Below, piece after piece: positions 53,633-62,645 of a DNA stretch of 64,000 nt. Below the pieces are notes generated by a model. It was not told the origin of the DNA. It ran no database searches and worked only from the letters and a program-made list of their open reading frames with translations. How positions within the stretch are numbered: the first letter of the stretch is position 1; each line of letters opens with the position of its first letter. The position numbers and the translations under genes were made by a program. Origin of the DNA: Bacillota bacterium (lineage in GTDB: Bacteria; Bacillota; Clostridia; Lachnospirales; Lachnospiraceae); assembly GCA_023411555.1 (NCBI GenBank), contig JAEYOQ010000033.1:32390-96389 (forward strand). Direction: 5' to 3'.

Positions 53633-53707
53633 TCGAGGCGACAAGATTTGAACTTGCGACCTCTGCGTCCCTAACGCAGCGCTCTAGCCAAGCTGAGCCA
53701 CGCCTCG
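53633..53707 (-). tRNA. tRNA-Pro (anticodon AGG)
   Basis: A 75-nucleotide cloverleaf. Acceptor CGAGGCG / CGCCTCG, D stem GCTC / GAGC, anticodon stem CTGCG / CGCAG around TTAGGGA (AGG at 34-36), T stem GCAAG / CTTGT with loop TTCAAAT. No encoded CCA. A34 would need to read all or part of the CCN box. A terminator follows. Confidence 0.93.
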
Positions 53708-53913
53708 AATTTGTTCTGCCGGTTTCGGACAGCAAAGTTATTATATTATGTTAAAACCCATTTGTCAACACAAAGATTATATTTTTTTCGATGGAATTAA
53801 ATTACTGTAAATAGCATCCATATGGCTTTCCAGTATCTGTATCCTGAAATCCGGATATTATGAAGATCCCATCGACATGAATAAGCTCCCAGTGGTCCCA
53901 CAGGTTGTGACAA

Positions 53914-53937
53914 TAAAAAAGCACTCATACGAGTGCT
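53914..53937 (-). terminator. Terminator of tRNA-Thr
   Basis: AGCACTC-GTAT-GAGTGCT followed by TTTTTT on the minus strand, ending four bases after the tRNA. Confidence 0.92.
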
Positions 53938-53940
53938 CTA

Positions 53941-54013
53941 AGCTGTTGGGCGGACTTGAACCGCTGACCTCCTCATTACCAATGAGGTGCTCTACCATCT
54001 GAGCTACAACAGC
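53941..54013 (-). tRNA. tRNA-Thr (anticodon GGT)
   Basis: A 73-nucleotide cloverleaf. Acceptor GCTGTTG / CAACAGC, D stem GCTC / GAGC, anticodon stem CCTCA / TGAGG around TTGGTAA (GGT), T arm GCGG-TTCAAGT-CCGC. No encoded CCA. Confidence 0.93.
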
Positions 54014-54036
54014 AAATGTAGGCTTGTCTTAACTAC

Positions 54037-54147
54037 CAAAGTGATTACCTTATATCATGGAAGTGATTGGTTTATATCACGGAAGTGATTGATTTATATC
54101 ACGGAAGTGATTGATTTATATCACAGAAGTGATTGGTTTAAATCACT
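54037..54147. repeat. Five tandem copies of a 22-bp repeat at the sigH 3' end
   Basis: GTGATT recurs at 54041, 54063, 54085, 54107 and 54129, an exact 22-base period. The core unit is GTGATTGATTTATATCAC with GGAA between units; the outer copies carry a few substitutions. Each unit has GTGAT...ATCAC inverted arms with an 8-base centre. The last copy contains the sigH stop codon (54138-54140). Confidence 0.9.
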
Positions 54148-54770
54148 TTGAGTACCTGATTTAATTTCGTCTTAATTCTAGTCAATGCATTATCAATCGT
54201 CTTCGGCTCTTTACCAAGAACCTCTGCTATCTGTTGATACTTTAAATCCTGCATATATAATCCTAAGACTTGTTTCTCCAGGTCGCTCAGGCGCCTTACA
54301 AGTTCATATTCTATCATACTAGTATTCTCTTTGTCAATAACTAATTCTTCAGGATTCGATACATTTTTCTGGTATATTATGTCAACCAAGCTTTCCTTCT
54401 CCTCAGTATCGCCATTTTCCCCATATGCTGGGGCATATAGGGAAATATAGGTATTTAGAGGAATGTTCTTTTTACGATTAGAGGCCTTGATGGCGCTGTA
54501 GATCTGTCTGGATACACACAAATCGGCAAAGTTAAAGAAGGAATTATCCTTACTTGACTGATAATCCCTGATTGCTTTATATAACCCGATCATCCCCTCC
54601 TGGATCAGATCGTCCTTATCTCCTCCAATAAGGAATAAGGCCTTCGCCTTACTACGTACCAAGTATTTATATTTCTCCATTAGATAGTCAATGGCTGGCT
54701 GATCGCCTTGCTTGATACGTTCTACGATTTCTTCATCGGACAGCGAATCATACTTCTCCACAGCTCCCAC
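54138..54770 (-). CDS. sigH: RNA polymerase sigma-H factor
   Basis: A 210-residue sigma-70-family factor of the Spo0H type. Region 2 (YLMEKYKYLVRSKAKALFLIGGDKDDLIQEGMIGLYKAI, about 28-67), FFNFADLCVSRQIYSAIKAS, and region 4 with LSDLEKQVLGLYMQDLKYQQIAEVLGKEPKTIDNALTRIKTKL. It directs early sporulation and stationary-phase genes. Located just downstream of rlmB, the conserved order in Firmicutes. The 3' end runs into the tandem repeat. Confidence 0.95.
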   Translation of the reverse strand: MGAVEKYDSLSDEEIVERIKQGDQPAIDYLMEKYKYLVRSKAKALFLIGGDKDDLIQEGMIGLYKAIRDYQSSKDNSFFNFADLCVSRQIYSAIKASNRKKNIPLNTYISLYAPAYGENGDTEEKESLVDIIYQKNVSNPEELVIDKENTSMIEYELVRRLSDLEKQVLGLYMQDLKYQQIAEVLGKEPKTIDNALTRIKTKLNQVLKVI

Positions 54771-54828
54771 AATAGAATCCTCCTTAACCTCTTAAGCACA
54801 TTGGTTCAGTCTAATCTTCAGTCAAACA

Positions 54829-55569
54829 CTAGTTGATTCGTTGCCTTACAATCTCATATGCTAATACTCCCATCGCCACAGAGGCATTGAGGGAATCCAC
54901 CTTACCAAACATCGGTATCTTCGCTATATAATCACACTTTTCCTTAATAAGTCTGCCGACACCTTCGCCTTCACTTCCAATAACAAGGCCGATGGGTCCC
55001 TTCAGGTTAACACGGTACATCAGCTCACCCTCCATATCTGCACAGACGAACCAAAGACCTTTTTCCTTTAGCTCTTCGATGGTAGTGGTCAGATTCGTCA
55101 CCTTGGCAACGGGAAGATAGTTTAACGCTCCTGCACTGGTCTTTGCTACCGTCGCAGTTAGACCCACCGCACGACGCTTCGGTATGATGACACCATGAGC
55201 CCCTGCCTGGTGTGCTGTACGTATAATAGCACCAAGGTTATGAGGATCTTCTATACTGTCAAGCAATACAATAAAAGGAGGTTCGCCCTTCTCCTTCGCT
55301 GCCTGCAGTATATCCTCTACCTCTGCATATTCGTAGGCTGCTGCGTAAGCGATTACGCCCTGATGCTTCTCCGTGGAGGATAACTGATCAAGACGCTCCT
55401 TCTTAACAAAGGTAATAATAGCATCCGTCTTCTTCGCTTCCCGGATAATGGACTTTACCGGCCCATCCTGACAGCCATCCAGTACAAATAGACGGTCTAT
55501 TGTCTTTCCTGCACGAAATGCCTCCATTACGGCATTACGTCCTTCTATTGTAAATTCTTCATATCTCAT
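54829..55569 (-). CDS. rlmB: 23S rRNA (guanosine 2251-2'-O)-methyltransferase RlmB
   Basis: A 246-residue SPOUT methyltransferase of the TrmH/RlmB family. N-terminal substrate-binding domain (TIEGRNAVMEAFRAG, SSTEKHQGVIAYAA). The knotted SAM domain carries PFIVLLDSIEDPHNLGAIIRTAHQAGAHGVIIPKRR, PIGLVIGSEGEGVGRLIKEKCD and SLNASVAMGVLAYEIVRQR. It may act on tRNA or rRNA; rlmB is favoured by the neighbouring sigH. 58 bases upstream of sigH, likely one transcript. Confidence 0.92.
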   Translation of the reverse strand: MRYEEFTIEGRNAVMEAFRAGKTIDRLFVLDGCQDGPVKSIIREAKKTDAIITFVKKERLDQLSSTEKHQGVIAYAAAYEYAEVEDILQAAKEKGEPPFIVLLDSIEDPHNLGAIIRTAHQAGAHGVIIPKRRAVGLTATVAKTSAGALNYLPVAKVTNLTTTIEELKEKGLWFVCADMEGELMYRVNLKGPIGLVIGSEGEGVGRLIKEKCDYIAKIPMFGKVDSLNASVAMGVLAYEIVRQRIN

Positions 55570-55656
55570 GGTACACCTCTAACCTTCTACCGTATCCCTA
55601 CGGCTCAATTAATCAAGCCTGTTAACCTAATCAGGCACGTATCGTCTCTTCCTGTT

Positions 55657-56733
55657 CTATACTTGGTACATCTCCTGATAATACTTCTGATAATCACCCT
55701 TTGTTACATGCTCCATCCAATCCATATTATTAAGATACCATTCTATCGTAAGCTTTATTCCCTTGGCAAAGGGTGTCTCCGGCTCCCAGCCCAGTTCGGA
55801 TTTAATCTTGTCAGGTGCGATGGCATAACGGAAATCATGACCCTTGCGATCCTCAACATAGGTAATCAGCTGATGGCTGATGTTACTTCGTCTAGAATCA
55901 TCCGCAGGTAATATTTCCAACAATGTATCGATGATCGTAGTTACTATCTCAATATTTCTCTTCTCATTGTGACCGCCTACATTATAGACCTCACCTACTC
56001 TGCCACCTTCTGCAACCATATCGATTGCCTTAGCATGGTCCATTACATAAAGCCAGTCTCTTACATTTTTGCCCGTTCCGTACACGGGAAGGTTCTTACC
56101 CGCAAGAGCATTGTTAATCATCAGAGGAATCAACTTCTCAGGGAACTGATAAGGCCCGTAATTATTACTGCATCTGGTGATATTAGCAGGGAAATGGAAG
56201 GTATCCACATAGGATTTTACAATAAAATCTGCGCTGGCTTTGCTGGCAGAATATGGACTGTGAGGATCCAAAGGAGTGGTCTCATAAAAATACCCTTCAT
56301 CCCCTTCCAGAGAACCATATACTTCATCCGTTGATACCTGAACGTATTTCTTGTTCGGAAGATAGCCGTCCTCCGTCTGCCATGCAAGCTTCGCTGCATT
56401 GAGCAGGTTGAGAGTGCCTAGGACATTGGTATTCACAAACACCTCAGGATTGCGGATACTGCGGTCCACATGGCTCTCGGCTGCAAAATGAATGACCCTG
56501 TCAATATCATATTTCTCGAAGACCTTAAGCACTGCTTCCTTATCACAGATATCTATCTTCAGAAACTCATAATTATCTCGCTTCTCAACAGACTTCAAGT
56601 TCTCAAGGTTGCCTGCATAGGTCAGGGTATCCAGATTGATAATCCGAATATCATCCTTATATTTTTCAAACATGTACAAAATAAAATTAGATCCAATAAA
56701 ACCGGCTCCTCCGGTTACTAAATAGGTTCTCAT
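55657..56733 (-). CDS. rfbB: dTDP-glucose 4,6-dehydratase
   Basis: A 358-residue extended SDR enzyme. NAD loop TGGAGFIGSNFILYMF, catalytic STDEVYGSL (Thr-Asp-Glu), YSASKAS (Tyr-x3-Lys) and NNYGPYQFPEKLIPLMI, diagnostic of RfbB/RmlB. It converts dTDP-glucose to the 4-keto-6-deoxy sugar for rhamnose synthesis. It follows rfbD by 46 bases. rfbA and rfbC are not in the window, so the pathway must be completed elsewhere. Confidence 0.95.
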   Translation of the reverse strand: MRTYLVTGGAGFIGSNFILYMFEKYKDDIRIINLDTLTYAGNLENLKSVEKRDNYEFLKIDICDKEAVLKVFEKYDIDRVIHFAAESHVDRSIRNPEVFVNTNVLGTLNLLNAAKLAWQTEDGYLPNKKYVQVSTDEVYGSLEGDEGYFYETTPLDPHSPYSASKASADFIVKSYVDTFHFPANITRCSNNYGPYQFPEKLIPLMINNALAGKNLPVYGTGKNVRDWLYVMDHAKAIDMVAEGGRVGEVYNVGGHNEKRNIEIVTTIIDTLLEILPADDSRRSNISHQLITYVEDRKGHDFRYAIAPDKIKSELGWEPETPFAKGIKLTIEWYLNNMDWMEHVTKGDYQKYYQEMYQV

Positions 56734-56779
56734 ACTTTTTCCTCTCTTTGTTTGTATATATTTTAATATTTTTATCCAC

Positions 56780-57652
56780 TTATTTCATTTCCTGTTTCAT
56801 ATATTCCTTGAAGGCTTCTTTCCAATCCTTCATATAATAACCGTGCCGGTCTCTGAGTGCCTTATTATCAAGTACCGAATACATGGGGCGCTTTGCCGGG
56901 GCAATATACTCGTTAGTCGAAATCGGTTCAACCGTAATATCAATACCTGCTTCCTCAAAAATCGTTAAAGCAAACTCATACCAGGTAGTGCTGCCTTCAC
57001 AGGTTGCATGATAGATTCCGTAGCTATCAGTCTCCATAAGATAAATAATTACTCTTGCTAACTCCAGAGCACTTGTCGGAGTTCCATACTGGTCTGCCAC
57101 TACACGAACCGTCTGATTGGTTTGCGCCAGACGAAGCATTGTCCTGACAAAATTCTTTCCCTCTCCGTAAACCCAGGCTGTACGAAGAATAAAGAACTTA
57201 CTGCAATTGGAACGTACAAATACATCTCCGGCTTGCTTCGTCCTTCCATAGGCACTGACCGGATTCGTCGGAAAATCCTCTTCATAAGGCTCAAAGGCCT
57301 GACCGTCAAACACGTAATCCGTTGAAATATGAACCAGCTTGGCATTAATGCTTTCTGCTGCCATTGCCAAATTTTTTGGTCCAAGTGCATTAATCTGATA
57401 AGCCTTATCCTCCTGACTTTCACATAAGTCTACCGCGGTAAAAGCGGCACAATTAATGATAATCTCAGGCAAGTTCTCTTGTATGTAGGCATTAACCTCT
57501 GCTTCATTTGTTATATTCAAAGGCTTTATAGCCCCGTCATCACTTGTAATTACATCCGTTCGCAGCAGCTCATATTGGTCGTCTCCTTTTAGCAACTGAT
57601 AAAGAGCCAGCCCCAACTGTCCTGATGCTCCGGTTATCATAATTCGTTTCAT
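56780..57652 (-). CDS. rfbD: dTDP-4-dehydrorhamnose reductase
   Basis: A 290-residue SDR enzyme, started at the ATG at 57652 with GAAAGG upstream (an in-frame TTG lies three codons earlier). MITGASGQLGLALYQLL, NCAAFTAVDLCE, STDYVFDG, YGRTKQAGD and RTAWVYGEGKNFV are RfbD/RmlD signatures. It performs the last step to dTDP-L-rhamnose for wall polysaccharide. A sigma-A promoter lies about 75 bases upstream. Confidence 0.94.
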   Translation of the reverse strand: MKRIMITGASGQLGLALYQLLKGDDQYELLRTDVITSDDGAIKPLNITNEAEVNAYIQENLPEIIINCAAFTAVDLCESQEDKAYQINALGPKNLAMAAESINAKLVHISTDYVFDGQAFEPYEEDFPTNPVSAYGRTKQAGDVFVRSNCSKFFILRTAWVYGEGKNFVRTMLRLAQTNQTVRVVADQYGTPTSALELARVIIYLMETDSYGIYHATCEGSTTWYEFALTIFEEAGIDITVEPISTNEYIAPAKRPMYSVLDNKALRDRHGYYMKDWKEAFKEYMKQEMK

Positions 57653-57728
57653 ATAAACCAAACCTTTCTTATCATATTGTTTCGGAGCAATCCGATATTC
57701 AGCTTACTTCACCCACAAATCAACTATA

Positions 57729-57757
57729 GTATAATCAATTCAATATCAAATATCAAT
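57729..57757 (-). promoter_or_regulatory. Sigma-A promoter of rfbDB
   Basis: TTGATA (57757-57752), 17-base spacer, TATACT (57734-57729) on the minus strand. The rest of the gap up to the terminator at 57945 shows nothing recognisable. Confidence 0.7.
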
Positions 57758-57944
57758 CATTTTTCAAATCATAACAATAGAAAGGATACGAAATGTGCTT
57801 TCTATTGTCATGCCTATCCAACATCTGAGAAAATATAGACTTTTACTAGTATTCAATCCGTACCGTATCTTTGCTAAATCTCGAATCGACTCTCCATTAA
57901 GGACAGGTCATTGATGTATAGGACTATCCCTTCGTGCATTACAG

Positions 57945-57980
57945 GAAAAGCTACTGCGCTTCTCGTAGTGCACAGTAGCT
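57945..57980 (-). terminator. Terminator of the TIGR04086-type gene
   Basis: AGCTACTG ... CAGTAGCT stem, inner loop of 16 bases, TTTT on the minus strand. Confidence 0.75.
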
Positions 57981-58021
57981 CCTCCTTCTACTTCCATAAT
58001 GCAAATGAAATATCATTCCCT

Positions 58022-58396
58022 TTAGCTAACCATTCCACCTACCATCCCGCTCAAGCTACAGATGAGAAAGGAGGTCAGAAGATTTCCAAGGGGTAAGGGC
58101 TCTGCCCGGTTCATGGCTAAGGAAACCAGCATGAGAATAACAAAATAAAACACTCCCATAATTAGCCCCCAGACAAACTTCCTTTGCTCTGCTTTCTTAC
58201 CTACAAAGAAGCCCCCAATAAAGGTAGAAAGAATATAGGCAAAGATGATCCCTCCGCTGATAATTGAACCCGATAAATCCATATTCAGCATAAGGAAGGA
58301 TAGAAGAAGCAGTATAAACGCAGTAATAATATAGGAAAAAAGAAGTCCTTTCAGCACTGCAAACATCTTTGTATTTTGACGGATTGCCTTATCCAT
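58022..58396 (-). CDS. TIGR04086-type four-helix membrane protein
   Basis: A 124-residue protein from the ATG at 58396, which has a GGAGGTG site; the longer frame starts in that site. Four membrane segments (about 12-34, 40-63, 72-95, 100-122) with GGFFVGKKAEQRKFVWGLIMGV, the pattern of the TIGR04086 family common in spore formers. The function is unknown. It is 77 bases downstream of the DUF4015 gene. Confidence 0.78.
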   Translation of the reverse strand: MDKAIRQNTKMFAVLKGLLFSYIITAFILLLLSFLMLNMDLSGSIISGGIIFAYILSTFIGGFFVGKKAEQRKFVWGLIMGVFYFVILMLVSLAMNRAEPLPLGNLLTSFLICSLSGMVGGMVS

Positions 58397-58473
58397 AGGA
58401 CACCTCCAGGTCATTTATACTAGATGTATATTAGCTTTGTCTTTAATTTATTCCTACGGGTTAGACAGGTGTC

Positions 58474-59781
58474 CTACTCCTCCAATAATCCATCCACTGA
58501 ATACCTACATGCTGCATTCCATATCAGCCACTCGTCATAACCTGCACTATATACTCCCTCAATCTGCTCCCTGAGCTCATCTCCTCCATATTCCATGTGA
58601 GGTTTTATCCAGGTAGCGGTAAAATCCTGAAGCCAAGGACGGACAATTGCTCTGTGCTCATCCTTTGGTATCTGATCCAGCTTCTCCTTGGAGGCTGTTA
58701 ATGCCTTACGGATAATATTAGCGGGTTCCAAATCCGGATACTCGATCCCGTAATTACCTTCCCCAAAATGAGAGGGATAAATCATAGGACAGATATAATC
58801 CAGATACTTTGCCATCTCCACATAGTTCTGCCCCACCAACCCGGCGTCGATGCTACTACTGATAATCGTACCATATACATCGGCAGAGACATAGATCCCA
58901 AGGGGCTTCAACTTCTCGTATGCATACTTAGTAAATTCAAGTATAATATCTTCCTTTGATTTCTCCTCTGCTTCCTTACCAAAGTCAGCCTTTGCTATGT
59001 CACCGCCTGTAGAAAATCGTATATAATCGAATTGAACCTCATCGAAGCCGACTGCCGCTGCCTGAGAGGCCACCTCGATTAAATATTCCCACACCTCATG
59101 GTTGTAGGGATTCACCCAGCCTTCCCCATTGTTATCCAGATAAATCGATCCATCCTGTCTCCGAATAGCCAATTCCTTCCGCTTATCTGCAAGATAAGGA
59201 TCCTTGAAGGCTACGATACGTGCTATCAGATAGATGTCTCGACTTTTCAGATCCTTAACAAAGCTTTCGATATCCTTAATGGTATTGGTAGTTGCTTCAA
59301 TCTCCTTGGCCAGAGGGCTATCCATCTGAAAGGTTATCTTACCGGTGTCATCCTTAATATCGATAACCATAGTATTTATCTCCGTTGTATCCGTCAGAGC
59401 AATCAAATCCTCCAACCGCTTCGAGCCAGCAATCGCTGAGGTCACATAGATTCCCTTCACCTTCACCGGAACCCGTGATTGCATTGCTTCCACCGCATCC
59501 TCCATTGCCGGCGGTAATGTAGGAGGAAGAGACGGTGTTGGTGATACAGTCACTATGGGCTGCGGCTGCTCGTTATCCGAAGGTTTAAGTCCCTGTATTT
59601 CCTCTGAATTTTTCTCTTTTGCATTCGCATCAATGCGTATCCAAATTGAATAACCCGCACCGGCTAATAATCCCGTTATTAACACCGATAATATGATGGT
59701 CGGCAGCAGCTTACTCCTTCTTCTTCCCCTCTTTTTAAAGGAGCGCTTATAATCAATATACATATCCTTCTTTCTACTCAT
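58474..59781 (-). CDS. Putative glycoside hydrolase (DUF4015), membrane anchored
   Basis: A 435-residue protein with a basic N-terminus and one membrane anchor (about 25-47), a Pro/Thr-rich linker (about 70-92) and a TIM-barrel domain from about 105: KVKGIYVTSAIAG, INTMVIDIKDDTG, YLIARIVAFKDP, GFDEVQFDYIRFS, YVSADVYG, ICPMIYPSHF. These motifs define the DUF4015 putative glycosyl hydrolase family. Conserved acidic residues in FDEVQFDY could be catalytic. The substrate is unknown; outside location suggests wall or exopolysaccharide. Confidence 0.85.
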   Translation of the reverse strand: MSRKKDMYIDYKRSFKKRGRRRSKLLPTIILSVLITGLLAGAGYSIWIRIDANAKEKNSEEIQGLKPSDNEQPQPIVTVSPTPSLPPTLPPAMEDAVEAMQSRVPVKVKGIYVTSAIAGSKRLEDLIALTDTTEINTMVIDIKDDTGKITFQMDSPLAKEIEATTNTIKDIESFVKDLKSRDIYLIARIVAFKDPYLADKRKELAIRRQDGSIYLDNNGEGWVNPYNHEVWEYLIEVASQAAAVGFDEVQFDYIRFSTGGDIAKADFGKEAEEKSKEDIILEFTKYAYEKLKPLGIYVSADVYGTIISSSIDAGLVGQNYVEMAKYLDYICPMIYPSHFGEGNYGIEYPDLEPANIIRKALTASKEKLDQIPKDEHRAIVRPWLQDFTATWIKPHMEYGGDELREQIEGVYSAGYDEWLIWNAACRYSVDGLLEE

Positions 59782-59836
59782 ACTAGTACCCTACTTTTCC
59801 ATTGTTCTAAGACCCTTTGGCGCAACCTCCATATCA

Positions 59837-60910
59837 TTATCGCTTAAATTGGTTATGTACTTTATCAAATACAGCAATGATATCCGGGTCATATAAAGTG
59901 CCTGCTCCACTATTAATGATCTCGATACCTTCCTCCGGAGTACAGGACTTTTCACATCCCCACCCCCGTAACAAGGCATCATAGTTATCTACAACCGCAA
60001 CAATCCTTGCAGAAACTGGTATTTCCTTTCCCGTTTTACCGGATGGAAAACCGTTGCCATCCCAACGCTCATGATGATACATTGCTATTTTTATCGCCAT
60101 CTGAATGAATTCATTGTCAGCATTCAGCTCTAAAATATTCGTTAATACATCAGCTCCTGCCATGGTATGTGCCTTTAATATAACCTCCTCCTCCTTTGTC
60201 ATTAAGGAGATGGGCTTTTGTAACATTTTACTGTCATAGGAAGTCATTCCGATATCATGGAGTAAAGCTGCCTTCTCAATCACATCAATAAAGCTGTTGG
60301 TAATCTGTTCCTTGAATTTTGGCGAAAGCTGCAGGCTCAGAGCAAGAATACGGCTGTTATAGCCAACTCTCTCCATATGCTTCCTCTTTTCAATATCTCC
60401 TAACGAGTATACTCTTGCCATTGCTTCTACTACATTCTTATGGCCCTCGTAAATCTTTCGCATCTGGTCATTTATGATTTTATATAGCTTCTTATTATAT
60501 ACTTCCAGCTCCTGCTGCATTTTATACATCTTCAAATGAGTGTTGATCCGCATTATCACTTCTTCTACTTCAAAGGGCTTCTCAATAAAATCCACCGCCC
60601 CAAGCTCAAAGGCTCGCATCTTATCCTCTACAGAATGTAAGGCAGTGATAAAAATGATTGGAATATCCCTTGTATTCGTATTTTTTTTCAACATAGAGCA
60701 AAAAACAAAGCCATCAATCTCAGGCATTGAGATATCTAAGAGAATTAAATTAGGTAGCAATGCTTCGATCGCACTGACTGCCTGCCTAGCACTGGTTACC
60801 GGGCGTGCAATGTATCCTGCTTTGCGAATCATCTCAGTTAAAACAACTAAATTAGCATTTACATCATCCACCACCAGAATATTAGGTGACGAAAATGATA
60901 GGTTATCCAT
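59837..60910 (-). CDS. Response regulator with HD-GYP output domain
   Basis: A 357-residue protein started at the ATG at 60910 (GGAG six bases upstream; an ATG four codons earlier overlaps). Receiver at about 10-130: VVDDVN, LLDISMPEIDG (phospho-Asp), TALHS, EKPFEVEE. The HD-GYP domain is at about 150-350: AALLHDIGM holds the HD pair, and HHERWDGNGFPSGKTG stands for the HHExxDGxGYP motif with Tyr replaced by Phe. Such proteins hydrolyse cyclic di-GMP when phosphorylated. The GFP variant is seen in some members and may alter specificity. Encoded 27-40 bases after its kinase. Confidence 0.9.
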   Translation of the reverse strand: MDNLSFSSPNILVVDDVNANLVVLTEMIRKAGYIARPVTSARQAVSAIEALLPNLILLDISMPEIDGFVFCSMLKKNTNTRDIPIIFITALHSVEDKMRAFELGAVDFIEKPFEVEEVIMRINTHLKMYKMQQELEVYNKKLYKIINDQMRKIYEGHKNVVEAMARVYSLGDIEKRKHMERVGYNSRILALSLQLSPKFKEQITNSFIDVIEKAALLHDIGMTSYDSKMLQKPISLMTKEEEVILKAHTMAGADVLTNILELNADNEFIQMAIKIAMYHHERWDGNGFPSGKTGKEIPVSARIVAVVDNYDALLRGWGCEKSCTPEEGIEIINSGAGTLYDPDIIAVFDKVHNQFKR

Positions 60911-60949
60911 CTCAATCTCCATTCTGCCACTACTGCAATTTACAAATTA

Positions 60950-62479
60950 TTATGCTATAGAGGCCTTTATTTCATTAATCAAGGTCATAGAAACACTATA
61001 ATTTTCCTTACGGACAGCCAACAGCAGACGAAATACCGTCTTCGTGATCTCTCCAAATTCCGGGGTCAGCTGCTTTTTAATATAAGATGCTAGTTCTTCT
61101 GCCTTGTCCCAGCTTTCCATCTCAATGCAGATTGAGAGCTTTTCAAGGGCAGTATTGATATTATTGTAAACAGTTTCCTTTGACAGAGGCTCTGTGTTCA
61201 TCTCCTTACGAGAGTCTCCTGCCTCCTTGAGTAATTGATCAATATAGCTGATATAATTGAGTTCACGTGTCGTATTTTCCTCAAAAGCGGTATCGGCAGA
61301 ATCCTCATAAGCCTCAACAGCCTTTGCAGCTTTGTTACTATTATTCCAATTTCCTTCTTCCTGCTGATGAAGCGGCAATCTTAAGCGAACAGAGAAGGAA
61401 AAGGTGCTTCCCCTGCCTCTCTCACTTTCAACACCGATCTTACCACCCATGGCTTCAACCAGCTTCTTGCATATTGCCAGACCTAGTCCAGTACCTCCGA
61501 ACTTTCTTGTAATAGAACCATCCACCTGGCTGAATTTCTGGAATAGCTTGTCCTTATCCTCTTCGCTGATACCTATACCGGTATCAATCAATATGAAAAA
61601 CAAATCCACTGATTGATGGGTCTGTGAAAGCTTAGCTACCTCCAAGGTGATATGGCCTATGGTGGTAAATTTGATTGCATTTGAGATAAGGTTATTCAGA
61701 ATTTGAGTTAAGCGAAATTCATCACCGATCACTCGATCCGGAATATCTTCCGCAATATACAACAGTAATTTGAGACCTTTTTCATTAATTCTTGGCAGGT
61801 TAACGTTCACTACAGAATTAATAAATTCACGAAAGCTGAACTCTATTTGCTCCATAACCATCTTATCACTGGATAATTTTGCAAAATCCAGTAAATCATT
61901 GATCATAGAGTCCATATTGTTACAGCAGTGTTTGATTAGTTGAACCGTATCAATTTGACCAGGACTTAAGGGTGTATCCAACAAATTATTGCTTAAGCCC
62001 AGTATGCCGTTTATCGGAGTTCTAAGTTCATGGGTAACACTAGCAGTTATCTCATCACGACTTCGATTCAAGCCTTCTAGATCCTGTTCCACCTGATGTA
62101 GCTTAATGAGCATAGTTTTTCTTTCCGAAATATTCCATGCTGTGCAAATCCCCTCATAGGCTTTATTTTTTTCGTATACCTTTATTTTCAGCTCTACAGG
62201 AAAGCAGGTCTGGTTTTTTCTATATGCTATTGTTTCTTCCAGGTTCTCGAAGCAATTCATAAATTGTAAGGTATTATTTTCATACTTAACGGTATTCTTA
62301 AAAATATCTTGTATTTTTGTCCCTTTAAGCTCATCCCCATAACCCAATTCCTTCATTGCTATTAGATTATAATCAGTAATCCGCCCCTCACGATTAAAAA
62401 AGAGCATGATTCCTCTTGTATTTTCCATGATCAACCTGTTCTTTATATTATTCTTGAGAAAGAAAGAAAATAGACCCAT
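60950..62479 (-). CDS. Cytoplasmic PAS histidine kinase with helical C-terminal extension
   Basis: A 509-residue kinase without membrane segments. PAS-like domain at about 18-125 (GIMLFFNREGRITDYNLIAM). HisKA has TASVTHELRTPINGILGLSN (about 150). The catalytic domain has LISNAIKFT, DTGIGISEED, FQKFSQVDGS and GGTGLGLAICKKLV. After residue 385 a low-complexity linker and a helical domain of about 110 residues follow, with no receiver and no obvious Hpt histidine. The next gene is its HD-GYP partner, so it probably tunes cyclic di-GMP. The extension is the unusual part. Confidence 0.88.
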   Translation of the reverse strand: MGLFSFFLKNNIKNRLIMENTRGIMLFFNREGRITDYNLIAMKELGYGDELKGTKIQDIFKNTVKYENNTLQFMNCFENLEETIAYRKNQTCFPVELKIKVYEKNKAYEGICTAWNISERKTMLIKLHQVEQDLEGLNRSRDEITASVTHELRTPINGILGLSNNLLDTPLSPGQIDTVQLIKHCCNNMDSMINDLLDFAKLSSDKMVMEQIEFSFREFINSVVNVNLPRINEKGLKLLLYIAEDIPDRVIGDEFRLTQILNNLISNAIKFTTIGHITLEVAKLSQTHQSVDLFFILIDTGIGISEEDKDKLFQKFSQVDGSITRKFGGTGLGLAICKKLVEAMGGKIGVESERGRGSTFSFSVRLRLPLHQQEEGNWNNSNKAAKAVEAYEDSADTAFEENTTRELNYISYIDQLLKEAGDSRKEMNTEPLSKETVYNNINTALEKLSICIEMESWDKAEELASYIKKQLTPEFGEITKTVFRLLLAVRKENYSVSMTLINEIKASIA

Positions 62480-62598
62480 CCTATTTATATCCCCATTCCT
62501 TAAACCGTTTTATCATGATGAAGTTACATAAAAACTCATAATTCTACAAATCAATTATCGTTTCTCACAATTTTTATACACAATCTCGTGAATTGAAG

Positions 62599-62645
62599 TT
62601 GACATCAATATTTTTCTCGATATATAATAAAATCAAGAAAAATAT
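62599..62645 (+). promoter_or_regulatory. Promoter and candidate operator of the XRE gene
   Basis: TTGACA (62599-62604), 18-base spacer, TATAAT (62623-62628). A perfect 10-bp inverted repeat ATATTTTTCT (62608-62617) / AGAAAAATAT (62636-62645) brackets the -10 box. GTATA-GTTTT-TATAC at 62658-62672 follows before the ribosome binding site. This suggests autoregulation by the encoded repressor. Confidence 0.55.

Noticed and set aside
53508..53735. A 75-codon minus-strand frame covering the tRNA-Pro gene
   Set aside because: It is antisense to the GNAT gene end and coincides with the tRNA; no coding signal.
54037..54147. CRISPR-like array
   Set aside because: The units are contiguous with no spacers, are only 22 bp, and there are no cas genes.
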